Source of the DNA: an uncultured Pseudorhodobacter sp.
Lineage (GTDB): Bacteria; Pseudomonadota; Alphaproteobacteria; Rhodobacterales; Rhodobacteraceae
Assembly (NCBI GenBank): GCA_945952425.1
Contig: CAMFIX010000184.1
Coordinates: 1 to 6,356, forward strand
Reading direction: 5' to 3'
DNA length: 6,356 bases
Under the pieces are notes generated by a model. The model was not told the origin of the DNA. It ran no database searches and saw only the letters and a list, made by a program, of their open reading frames with translations. Positions 1 to 4,933 of the stretch are shown in pieces (the stretch's first letter is position 1; each line of letters starts with the position of its first letter). A program made the translations under genes and the position numbers.

Positions 1-1
1 G

Positions 2-112
2 CCCGAGCCCGTCGTGCTGGCGGGTGCGCCTTCCCCCGAGGCCGCCCGGATCGCCCGATTCCTGCGCGCCGAGCTGCAGCCCATGGCGACGCAAACACCC
101 AAACCGCTTTGA
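2..112 (+). CDS. C-terminal end of an unidentified protein (partial)
   Basis: An open frame enters from the left edge and ends at TGA 110-112, giving about 36 residues. Nearly every third base is G or C until the last few codons, as expected for a real gene in this genome. The residues read like an amphipathic terminal helix (ARIARFLRAELQP) followed by a polar tail. Such endings occur in LysR-type regulators among others, but this is too little to name a family. The last codons (KPL and stop) fall inside the first copy of a repeat that continues downstream, so the tail of the protein may have been shaped by the repeat. It runs in the same direction as the LacI-family gene, 176 bp upstream of it. 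Confidence 0.5.
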   Translation, partial: PEPVVLAGAPSPEAARIARFLRAELQPMATQTPKPL

Positions 113-174
113 ATGCCGCTTTTGCATCACCCAAACCGCTTTTATGCCGCAAAGCAGCGTGAAAAAACCGCTAC
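96..174. repeat. Three operator-like repeats at exact 32-bp spacing
   Basis: The core AAACCGCT occurs at 101-108, 133-140 and 165-172, so the central CG falls at 105/106, 137/138 and 169/170, exactly 32 bp apart each time. Copies 1 and 2 share a longer near-identical block (96-119 and 128-150, differing by one substitution and one indel), while copy 3 keeps only the core. Copies 1 and 2 extend to AAACCGCTTT, an imperfect palindrome of the type AAnCGnTT around a central CG. This is the general form of LacI-family operators. A spacing of 32 bp is close to three helical turns, so the sites would lie on one face of the DNA. Operator function is inferred. Confidence 0.55.
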
Positions 175-185
175 CCATCCCGATC

Positions 186-197
186 TAAATCGTTTAC
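186..197. promoter_or_regulatory. Operator-like AAnCGnTT site upstream of the LacI-family gene
   Basis: AATCGTTT (188-195) has the same AAnCGnTT form as the 32-bp repeats. Its centre (191/192) lies 22 bp, about two helical turns, after the third repeat. It sits about 95 bp before the ATG of the LacI-family gene. It is a candidate for autoregulation, inferred from motif form and spacing only. Confidence 0.35.
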
Positions 198-258
198 GCC
201 CAAAGACGATGCTTTGGCTTGCCCGGTTTCCGTGCAATTCTGGCGCATCGCCCGCCTG

Positions 259-270
259 ACAACCGTTTCG
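259..270. promoter_or_regulatory. Operator-like AAnCGnTT site just before the LacI-family start
   Basis: AACCGTTT (261-268), centred at 264/265, is another AAnCGnTT core. It lies 21 bp before the ATG at 289 and 73 bp, close to seven helical turns, from the core at 188-195. Bound there, a repressor would obstruct transcription or early elongation of its own gene. A short motif like this can occur by chance. Confidence 0.3.
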
Positions 271-288
271 ACCCTGAACCGCGCCCCC

Positions 289-1311
289 ATGAACCTCAAG
301 GAACTCGCCGCGAAACTCGGGCTCTCGCCCACCACGGTCAGCCGGGCTCTGAACGGCTACCCGGAGGTCAACGAGGCCACGCGCGAGCGGGTCATCGCAG
401 CAGCCCGGCGCCACAACTACCGGCCCAATGCAAGGGCGATCCGGCTGGCGACGGGCAGGGCGCTGGCTGTCGGCCATGTCATCCCGCTGAACCATCATTA
501 CGAGATGATGAACCCGATCTTCGCTGATTTCATCACCGGCTCGGGCGAGACCTATATGCGCAACGGCTATGACATGATCCTGTCGATCGTGCCGGACGAG
601 GCGGAAGAGCAGACCTATCGCGAGCTGATGTCGCGCGGCACGGTGGATGGCGTCATCGTCCATGCGCCCAAGATCAACGATCCGCGCATCCGGGCCTTGC
701 GCGACATGGGGCTGCCTTTCGTGGTCCATGGCCGCTCGACCGGGGCGGAGCTGGATTACAACTGGGTCGATGTGAACAACCGCCGTGCCTTTCAGCGGGC
801 GGCGGAGTTCCTGCTGGACCTTGGGCATCGGCGGATCGCGCTGGTGAACGGCAATGAGACGATGGATTTCGCCGTGCGCCGGCGGGCGGGCTTCACCGAT
901 GCGCTGGCGGCGCGGGGGATGCAGCCCGATGCGGGGCTGATGTTCACTGCCACCGAGATGACCGAGACCCACGGCTGGCGCGCGGCCGAGGCCGGGCTGC
1001 AGGCGGGGGCGACGGCCTTCCTGTGCGCCTCGATGCTGCAGGGCATGGGCGTGCGCCGCGCGGTCGAGGGGCGCGGGCTGAAGATGGGGCGCGATGTCAG
1101 CGTCATCATCTTCGACGACGACCTCAGCTATCTGCGCAACGGCGAGGATGTGCCGATCTTCACCGCCACGCGGTCCAGCGTGAAAGAGGCGGGAAGGCTC
1201 GCGGCCGAGATGCTCTTGGGCGTCATCAGCCAGCCCGACATGGTCCCCCAGCACCGGATGCTGGAGGCCGAGCTGATCCTCGGCCAGTCGACGGGGCCCG
1301 CGCCGGGGTAA
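289..1311 (+). CDS. LacI-family transcriptional regulator, probably sugar-responsive
   Basis: A 340-residue protein of normal length for LacI/GalR regulators, which bind DNA as dimers and release it or tighten on it when a sugar is bound. The N-terminal helix-turn-helix spans about residues 2-22 (NLKELAAKLGLSPTTVSRAL). The hinge helix is near residues 45-55, and Leu53 aligns with the hinge leucine that wedges into the central CG of operators. The rest is a periplasmic-binding-protein-like effector domain (about 60-330). The ATG at 289 is chosen because LacI proteins begin directly with the HTH; a TTG at 214 would add 25 unrelated residues. No clear Shine-Dalgarno precedes it, which is unusual here. 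The glucokinase gene follows in the same direction. The protein resembles AglR-type alpha-glucoside repressors from memory, but that specificity is not proven by the sequence. Confidence 0.92.
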   Translation: MNLKELAAKLGLSPTTVSRALNGYPEVNEATRERVIAAARRHNYRPNARAIRLATGRALAVGHVIPLNHHYEMMNPIFADFITGSGETYMRNGYDMILSIVPDEAEEQTYRELMSRGTVDGVIVHAPKINDPRIRALRDMGLPFVVHGRSTGAELDYNWVDVNNRRAFQRAAEFLLDLGHRRIALVNGNETMDFAVRRRAGFTDALAARGMQPDAGLMFTATEMTETHGWRAAEAGLQAGATAFLCASMLQGMGVRRAVEGRGLKMGRDVSVIIFDDDLSYLRNGEDVPIFTATRSSVKEAGRLAAEMLLGVISQPDMVPQHRMLEAELILGQSTGPAPG

Positions 1312-1383
1312 GACATCGCGCGAAGAGTGCCGGACAAGCCCCTGAGCGGGCAAGACAATACCAGGATACGGCCCCGTGCCGCC

Positions 1384-1391
1384 AAGGAAGG
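1384..1391 (+). promoter_or_regulatory. Ribosome binding site of glk
   Basis: AAGGAAGG lies seven bases before the ATG at 1399. It fixes the glucokinase start and contrasts with the absence of such a site before the LacI-family gene. Confidence 0.6.
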
Positions 1392-1398
1392 AACCACC

Positions 1399-2361
1399 AT
1401 GACCGCGATTCTCGCCGATATCGGGGGCACCAACACCCGGGTTGCGCTGGCCGATGGCCGCCAGGTGCGCGCCGAGAGCATCGCCAAATTTCCCAATGCC
1501 GAGTTCGACGGGCTGGAGCCGATCCTGCGCCGCTACATGGCCGAGGCGGGGCTTGAGGCGGTCGAGGGCGCTTGCGTCGCGGCGGCGGGGCCGGTGGTCA
1601 ATGGCGTGGCCGAGATGACGAACCTGTCCTGGGTGATCGACCGCGCGCTGCTGACGCGGGCGACCGGGGCGACCAAGGTCGCGATCCTGAACGATCTGCA
1701 GGCGCAGGGCCAGGCCCTGGGCCATATCGCGCCGGAATACCTGCGTCCGGTGGTGGAGGGCCATGCGGTGCCCAATGCCTCCATGCTGGTCGTGGGGCTC
1801 GGCACCGGGGTCAATGCGGCGCCGGTGCACAACACGCCCTGGGGCCGCGTCGTGCCGCCCTCGGAATGCGGGCACACCTCGATGCCGATCCGCGATGCGC
1901 GGGATCTGGCCTTGGCGCAGTTCATCGAAACCTTCGGCGAGCACGCCCATGGCTTTGCCGGGGTCGAGGATGCGCTGGCCGGTCGGGGGTTCGAGCACCT
2001 TTACGCCTTCGTCACGCAAGAGGCGGGGGCGCTGGCGCCGAAACGCTCCTCCGAGATCATGGCCGAGCTGCAGGCCGGGCGGGCTCTGGCGCGCGAGGCG
2101 GCGCGGCTTTACGTCCATATCCTCGGCGCGACTTTGGGGAACCTGGCGCTGACCCATCTGCCCTATGGCGGCATCTTCCTGATCGGGGTGATGAGCCGGG
2201 CGCTGACGCCCTGGATGGCCGAGTTCGGCCTGAAGGCGCATCTGTGCGACAAGGGGCGGTTCCACGATTTCCTGACGACTTTCCCGGTTTGGGTGGTCGA
2301 GGACGATTTCGCTGCGCTGACGGGCTGCGCGACCTATCTCGCCAATGGCGGGATCGGCTGA
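1399..2361 (+). CDS. glk: Glucokinase (bacterial Glk family)
   Basis: Cytoplasmic ATP-dependent kinase converting glucose to glucose 6-phosphate, which in most alphaproteobacteria feeds the Entner-Doudoroff pathway. The 320 residues match E. coli Glk length and motifs. The phosphate-binding loop is DIGGTNTR (7-14). ILND (96-99) holds the catalytic base Asp99. GLGTGVN (133-139) belongs to the nucleotide site. The sugar-binding residues are Glu156 and His159 in SECGH, with Glu190 at the place of E. coli Glu187. GGIFLIG (257-263) is the C-terminal family motif. It is not a ROK-type kinase: the zinc-binding CXCGXXGC motif is missing. The gene follows the LacI-family regulator by 87 bp, with no convincing terminator and no AAnCGnTT operator between them, so read-through from the regulator promoter is plausible. 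Confidence 0.95.
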   Translation: MTAILADIGGTNTRVALADGRQVRAESIAKFPNAEFDGLEPILRRYMAEAGLEAVEGACVAAAGPVVNGVAEMTNLSWVIDRALLTRATGATKVAILNDLQAQGQALGHIAPEYLRPVVEGHAVPNASMLVVGLGTGVNAAPVHNTPWGRVVPPSECGHTSMPIRDARDLALAQFIETFGEHAHGFAGVEDALAGRGFEHLYAFVTQEAGALAPKRSSEIMAELQAGRALAREAARLYVHILGATLGNLALTHLPYGGIFLIGVMSRALTPWMAEFGLKAHLCDKGRFHDFLTTFPVWVVEDDFAALTGCATYLANGGIG

Positions 2362-2468
2362 GCTTTTTCAAGGACTTGCGGCGCGATCTTCCTGTCGCGT
2401 CTTAGCTTTGCCCTGCGACACCCTGCGCGCTTGGCCGAGAGCGGCCCCGCGCCTATCCTGCCGCCAGC

Positions 2469-2473
2469 AGGAG
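2469..2473 (+). promoter_or_regulatory. Ribosome binding site of the TDT-family gene
   Basis: AGGAG precedes two consecutive ATG codons at 2477 and 2480. Spacing is three bases to the first and six to the second, so the second start is favoured. The same frame stays open upstream to 2345, but translation from there would overlap the end of glk and add a non-family extension. Confidence 0.5.
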
Positions 2474-2479
2474 CAGATG

Positions 2480-3415
2480 ATGCCAGACCCCCGCCCACCG
2501 CGATTCCCAAGCCCCGAATTCCCGCCCCGCCGGCCGAAGCTGTTCGCCACCACGCCGCCGGTGATCTTCCTGCCGATCCTGGGGTTGATGCTGGCCGGGC
2601 TGGCCCTGCGCCAAGGCCTCGCCCCCGGCCTGTCTGAGCTGGTCCTCGGCCTTGTGACCGGGCTTTGGATCTTTGCGGTCGTGGCGATCAAGGTCAAGGT
2701 CTGGCGCAGGCTGCCGGTGCTGGCCGAGGATCTGCGCCCGCTGCCGGGCCGGGCGGGGCTCTTTGCCAGCACGGTCAGCGGCGTGGTGCTCGGTGCGGTG
2801 GTGACGCCCTTCGCGCCGCGTCTGGCGGTCTGGCTGGTCCTGGCCTCGCTGATCGCCCATGTCGCGCTGGCGGTGCTGACGCTGCGGGTCGAGCGGCGGG
2901 TCGATCCGGCCTGGCAGCTGGTCGCCGCGGGGCCTCTGGCCGCCGGGCCGGTGCTGGCGGCGGCGGGGATGCCGGGCTTTGCCGCCGGGCTGACCGGGGT
3001 GGGGATGATCCTGGCGCTGGCGGTCTGGGCGCTGTCCTTGCGGCAACTGGTGCGCGAGGTGCCGCCCGCGCCGCTGCGCCCGCTGTTGGCGCTGCATCTG
3101 TTGCCCGCCGCGCTCGGCTCCTGCGCCTTTGCCGCGCTGGGGGGACCGATGGCGCAGATGGGATTCCTTGGCCTTTCCATCGCCCTTGCCGTGGCCCTGG
3201 GTGCCGCAGGGGTCTGGCGCGGGGCGGCGGTCTTCCGCACGGCGCTCGGCCCCGCGCTGGCGGGTCTCGCCATGGCGCTTGCCCGCGTCGAGCCCACCGC
3301 GGGCGCCCTCGCGGCCCTTCTGGCGCTGGCCGCAACCCTTTGGCTGGCCTGGGAAAGCCTGAAGCTCTGGCCCGGCGGCAAGCTCGCCCGGCTGACCCAT
3401 GCGGCGGAAGCCTAG
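2480..3415 (+). CDS. TDT/TehA-like (SLAC1-type) ten-helix membrane transporter
   Basis: A 311-residue integral membrane protein. A proline-rich cytoplasmic N-terminus (1-25, with FPPRRPKLFATTPP) is followed by about ten hydrophobic helices near 27-44, 52-72, 93-111, 114-135, 145-163, 165-187, 201-218, 226-245, 252-269 and 274-293. It ends in a short polar tail. Ten helices in five pairs is the fold of the tellurite-resistance/dicarboxylate transporter (TDT) family, which includes TehA and plant SLAC1 anion channels. Rhodobacterales homologues are usually annotated as tellurium resistance proteins. What it transports cannot be read from the sequence, and no tehB methyltransferase gene is adjacent. 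The ATG at 2477 would add one residue. It lies 118 bp after glk, probably as its own unit, and its stop overlaps that of the convergent gene. Confidence 0.75.
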   Translation: MPDPRPPRFPSPEFPPRRPKLFATTPPVIFLPILGLMLAGLALRQGLAPGLSELVLGLVTGLWIFAVVAIKVKVWRRLPVLAEDLRPLPGRAGLFASTVSGVVLGAVVTPFAPRLAVWLVLASLIAHVALAVLTLRVERRVDPAWQLVAAGPLAAGPVLAAAGMPGFAAGLTGVGMILALAVWALSLRQLVREVPPAPLRPLLALHLLPAALGSCAFAALGGPMAQMGFLGLSIALAVALGAAGVWRGAAVFRTALGPALAGLAMALARVEPTAGALAALLALAATLWLAWESLKLWPGGKLARLTHAAEA

Positions 3416-3855
3416 AAGGTCGCCACCATCCCCCGCGCGGCCCTGGCCTCGCGCCGCAACCGCCCCCGGCGCGCCATTGCGCCCCCGGCGGCCGCCACGG
3501 CCAGCGTCGCCGCGATCTGCCAAAGCCCCCGCGTCCCATCGGCGATGGAGCCGGGCATAAGGATCAGCATGGCCCCGCACATCAGCGTCTCGGCGATGGG
3601 GCCCAGAACCAGCTCGCCGCGCCGCGCCACCTTTCCGCCGATCCAGGCGGCAAAGAAGGTCGCAGGCAGCCCCGCGACAAGCTGGATCAGCAGCTTTTGA
3701 TCCGGGTCGGCCGCCACCCGCCGCAACCCCGCCTCGAAGGACTGGCCGGGCAGCGGCGCGCTCAGCGCCAGGCCCACGAAGCTCAGCGTGCCGAAGATCG
3801 CGCTGAAGAGGACATCCATGACGAAGACAAGGACAAGGCCGAAGAGAATGCGCAT
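3412..3855 (-). CDS. Small four-helix membrane protein of unknown function
   Basis: A 147-residue protein I do not recognise. Hydrophobic segments lie near residues 4-30, 55-75, 83-102 and 111-128. A polar loop (about 35-54) separates the first two, and a very arginine-rich segment follows the last (129-141), which by the positive-inside rule should be cytoplasmic. The ATG at 3855 is chosen because the sequence becomes hydrophobic right there and AGAAGG lies about 10 bases upstream; the longer open frame upstream is only the shadow of the neighbouring gene. It starts 64 bp after the amidotransferase-like gene on the same strand, so the two are probably cotranscribed. Its TAG stop shares CTAG (3412-3415) with the stop of the convergent TDT gene. 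A structural or accessory membrane role is possible but not shown. Confidence 0.7.
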   Translation of the reverse strand: MRILFGLVLVFVMDVLFSAIFGTLSFVGLALSAPLPGQSFEAGLRRVAADPDQKLLIQLVAGLPATFFAAWIGGKVARRGELVLGPIAETLMCGAMLILMPGSIADGTRGLWQIAATLAVAAAGGAMARRGRLRREARAARGMVATF

Positions 3856-3919
3856 CGGGTAAGACCTTCTGAAAATGCTCCCGCCAGATTGCCCGTCGAT
3901 TGCGGCAGGTTTTGGGCCT

Positions 3920-4606
3920 TCAGACCAGCGCCACCCAGGCCCGGGCCAAGGCCAAGCCATGGGCATCGGCCTCCGCGCCCTCGGCGGCGGCACGGGCCTC
4001 GATGGCCTCGGCCCAGCCGGGATACATCCGCTCGGACGCTTCGGGAAAGCGCCGCAGCCAGTCGCGGGCCACGGCGCGCGAGGCTTCGAAATGGAACTGG
4101 GTGGCATAGCCCGCGCGGCCGTGCCGAAAGGCCTGCTGCGCGGCACCGGCAGAGGTCGCAAGCCGCGTGGCGCCCGGCGGCAGGGTGAATGTGTCCGAAT
4201 GCCATTCGAAGATCGGGAAGGTCTCGGGCACCGCCGCCATCACCGGGTCGGGGGCCAGCCGCGTGACCGGCACCCAGCCGAATTCCGGCGCCGCATCCAG
4301 CAGGTTCTCGGCGCCCAAACCCCGGGCGAAAAGCTGCGCGCCAAGGCAGATGCCCAGAACCGCCGTGCCTCCCGCCGAAGTTTCGGCCATCAGCGCGGCG
4401 AGCCGCGGCAGATAGGGATGGCGCGCATCGTCCAGCGCCGATTGCTCGCCGCCGAAGACGACCAAGGCATCGAAAGAGCCGCGGGCCGGCAGGGCGCCGT
4501 CGCGGAAGGGTTTATACAGGTCGATGACCGCCGCCGCCTCGTGCAGCGCCACGCCGACCTGGCCGTGATGGGTGACTTCGGTGTTCTCGACGATGGCGAT
4601 GCGCAT
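3920..4606 (-). CDS. Class I glutamine amidotransferase-like protein (GMP synthase GATase-domain type)
   Basis: A 228-residue cytoplasmic protein with the class I glutamine amidotransferase fold. The nucleophile elbow GICLGAQ (85-91) carries Cys87. QFHFE (170-174) carries His172 and Glu174, completing the Cys-His-Glu triad that hydrolyses glutamine to glutamate and ammonia. VVFGGEQSALDD (49-60) is the oxyanion-side loop, and EWHSDTF (134-140) is typical of the COG0518 group related to the GuaA N-terminal domain. No ATP-pyrophosphatase or dimerization domain follows, so it is not a complete GMP synthase. Relatives act on other substrates, for example gamma-glutamyl compounds, and the true substrate here is unknown. 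The start at 4606 has AAAGGAG eight bases upstream, inside an 18-bp palindrome. It is divergent from guaB and probably cotranscribed with the small membrane protein downstream. Confidence 0.88.
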   Translation of the reverse strand: MRIAIVENTEVTHHGQVGVALHEAAAVIDLYKPFRDGALPARGSFDALVVFGGEQSALDDARHPYLPRLAALMAETSAGGTAVLGICLGAQLFARGLGAENLLDAAPEFGWVPVTRLAPDPVMAAVPETFPIFEWHSDTFTLPPGATRLATSAGAAQQAFRHGRAGYATQFHFEASRAVARDWLRRFPEASERMYPGWAEAIEARAAAEGAEADAHGLALARAWVALV

Positions 4607-4615
4607 GGGGTCGGC

Positions 4616-4633
4616 TCCTTTGGCGCCAAAGGA
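4616..4633. promoter_or_regulatory. 18-bp perfect palindrome over the ribosome binding site of the amidotransferase-like gene
   Basis: TCCTTTGGCGCCAAAGGA reads the same on both strands. On the minus strand its 3' part supplies AAAGGA of the Shine-Dalgarno AAAGGAG (4621-4615), eight bases before the ATG. In RNA it can fold as a seven-base-pair stem with a GCGC loop, pairing the Shine-Dalgarno with an upstream UCCUUU. It may be a translational control hairpin or a protein-binding operator; the sequence alone cannot decide. Confidence 0.55.
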
Positions 4634-4656
4634 CCATCTTGGGGCCAAGGTTGCAA

Positions 4657-4673
4657 GAGGGGCGCCGCCCCTC
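4657..4673. repeat. GC-rich stem-loop, probable left part of a dispersed intergenic element
   Basis: GAGGGGC (4657-4663) and GCCCCTC (4667-4673) are perfect inverted repeats around a three-base loop. CGCG (4673-4676) and CGCG (4681-4684) form a further small hairpin. Repeat copy 1 begins a few bases later. No T-run follows on either strand as a standard rho-independent terminator would require. From memory, a GC-rich hairpin followed by a GGGATATTT-type segment is a recurring intergenic element in Rhodobacteraceae. Confidence 0.45.
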
Positions 4674-4688
4674 GCGCTGACGCGCTCA

Positions 4689-4716
4689 CCCCGGGATATT
4701 TTGGCAAGTATGAAAG
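4689..4716 (+). repeat. Intergenic repeat copy 1 (GGGATATTT...CAAGTATGAAA)
   Basis: The block contains GGGATATTT followed by TGGCAAGTATGAAAG. It matches copy 3 over 23 positions with one difference (T at 4702) and is inverted relative to copies 2 and 3. Bases 4697-4717 pair with 4742-4762 of copy 2 at 20 of 21 positions, giving a strong hairpin with a 24-base loop. Confidence 0.65.
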
Positions 4717-4742
4717 AGCGCCCCAGTCTTGTGCACCTGCGT

Positions 4743-4766
4743 CTTTCATACTTGCCCAAATACTCG
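4743..4766 (-). repeat. Intergenic repeat copy 2 (inverted)
   Basis: The minus strand reads AGTATTTGGGCAAGTATGAAAG, the same core as copy 1 but with AGTATTT in place of ATATTT and without the GGG edge. It lies 54 bp before copy 3 in the same orientation, as in a tandem duplication. Confidence 0.65.
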
Positions 4767-4796
4767 CTTGCGAAGGCGCCTTCTGCAGCTCTTGCG

Positions 4797-4822
4797 TTTT
4801 CATACTTGCCCAAATATCCCCG
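4797..4822 (-). repeat. Intergenic repeat copy 3 (inverted)
   Basis: On the minus strand it reads CGGGGATATTTGGGCAAG and then TATGAAAA, apparently the most complete form of the core. Bases 4798-4820 can pair with copy 1 (4693-4715) at 22 of 23 positions. Copies 2 and 3 therefore compete for the same partner. It ends 111 bp before the guaB start. Confidence 0.65.
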
Positions 4823-4923
4823 CCGGGCGCTCCTCCCTGTCCGCCCGCACGGACCTTTCCGGTTTCGCCCTTGCCCTTTCCCCCCGATGGTGCAAAGGGA
4901 AAGCGCCAACCGATGCCCCCGAT

Positions 4924-4927
4924 GGAG
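4924..4927 (+). promoter_or_regulatory. Ribosome binding site of guaB
   Basis: GGAG sits six bases before the ATG at 4934 and supports that start. It overlaps the second copy of a short direct repeat, CCCCCGATGG (4881-4890 and 4916-4925). Confidence 0.5.
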
Positions 4928-4933
4928 AGACCC

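Larger units (their letters stand above)
4607..4933. other. Gene-free divergent intergenic region rich in palindromes and repeats
   Basis: These 327 bases separate the amidotransferase-like gene (-) from guaB (+). I see no credible coding frame; the open frames crossing it start or end in the repeats. In order it holds an 18-bp palindrome (4616-4633), a GC-rich stem-loop (4657-4673), repeat copy 1 (4689-4716), inverted copy 2 (4743-4766), a 12-bp palindrome GAAGGCGCCTTC (4772-4783), inverted copy 3 (4797-4822), and a C-rich stretch leading to the guaB start. Both promoters must lie here or in the neighbouring genes, but I could not identify convincing -35/-10 pairs. Confidence 0.6.

Noticed and set aside
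96..174. CRISPR array reading of the 32-bp repeats
   Set aside because: Only two copies share a long block, the spacers would be about eight bases, and the third copy keeps just the core. Phased regulatory sites explain the pattern better.
113..288. Sigma-70-like promoter before the LacI-family gene
   Set aside because: Candidate boxes (TTGAAT at 109-114, TTGCAT at 122-127, TTTTAT at 140-145) are not paired at 16-18 bp spacing, so no promoter is called.
1338..1381. Hairpins between the LacI-family gene and glk (GCCC/GGGC and CGGC/GCCG)
   Set aside because: Four-pair stems without a T-run are expected by chance in GC-rich DNA.
142..2265. A 707-codon minus-strand open frame across the LacI-family and glk genes
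   Set aside because: It is antisense to two genes with clear family motifs. Its composition (very rich in Arg, His, Pro, Gly and Gln) is typical of the complementary strand of GC-rich coding DNA, and no domain is recognisable.
2382..2452. Terminator after glk: hairpins CGCGA/TCGCG (2382-2399) and GGCCG/CGGCC (2433-2446) with an outer GCGCG/CGCGC arm
   Set aside because: Stems are only five pairs each, the outer arm is interrupted, and neither is followed by a run of T. The T-run at 2364-2368 has no stem before it.
2345..2479. Longer TDT protein starting at 2345
   Set aside because: It would overlap the last bases of glk and add 45 residues unlike the family. AGGAG at 2469-2473 supports the start at 2480 (or 2477).
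2665..4188. A 507-codon plus-strand frame across the TDT and small membrane genes
   Set aside because: It is a frame-shifted shadow, full of Gly, Ala and Arg, overlapping genes with clear membrane-protein signals in other frames.
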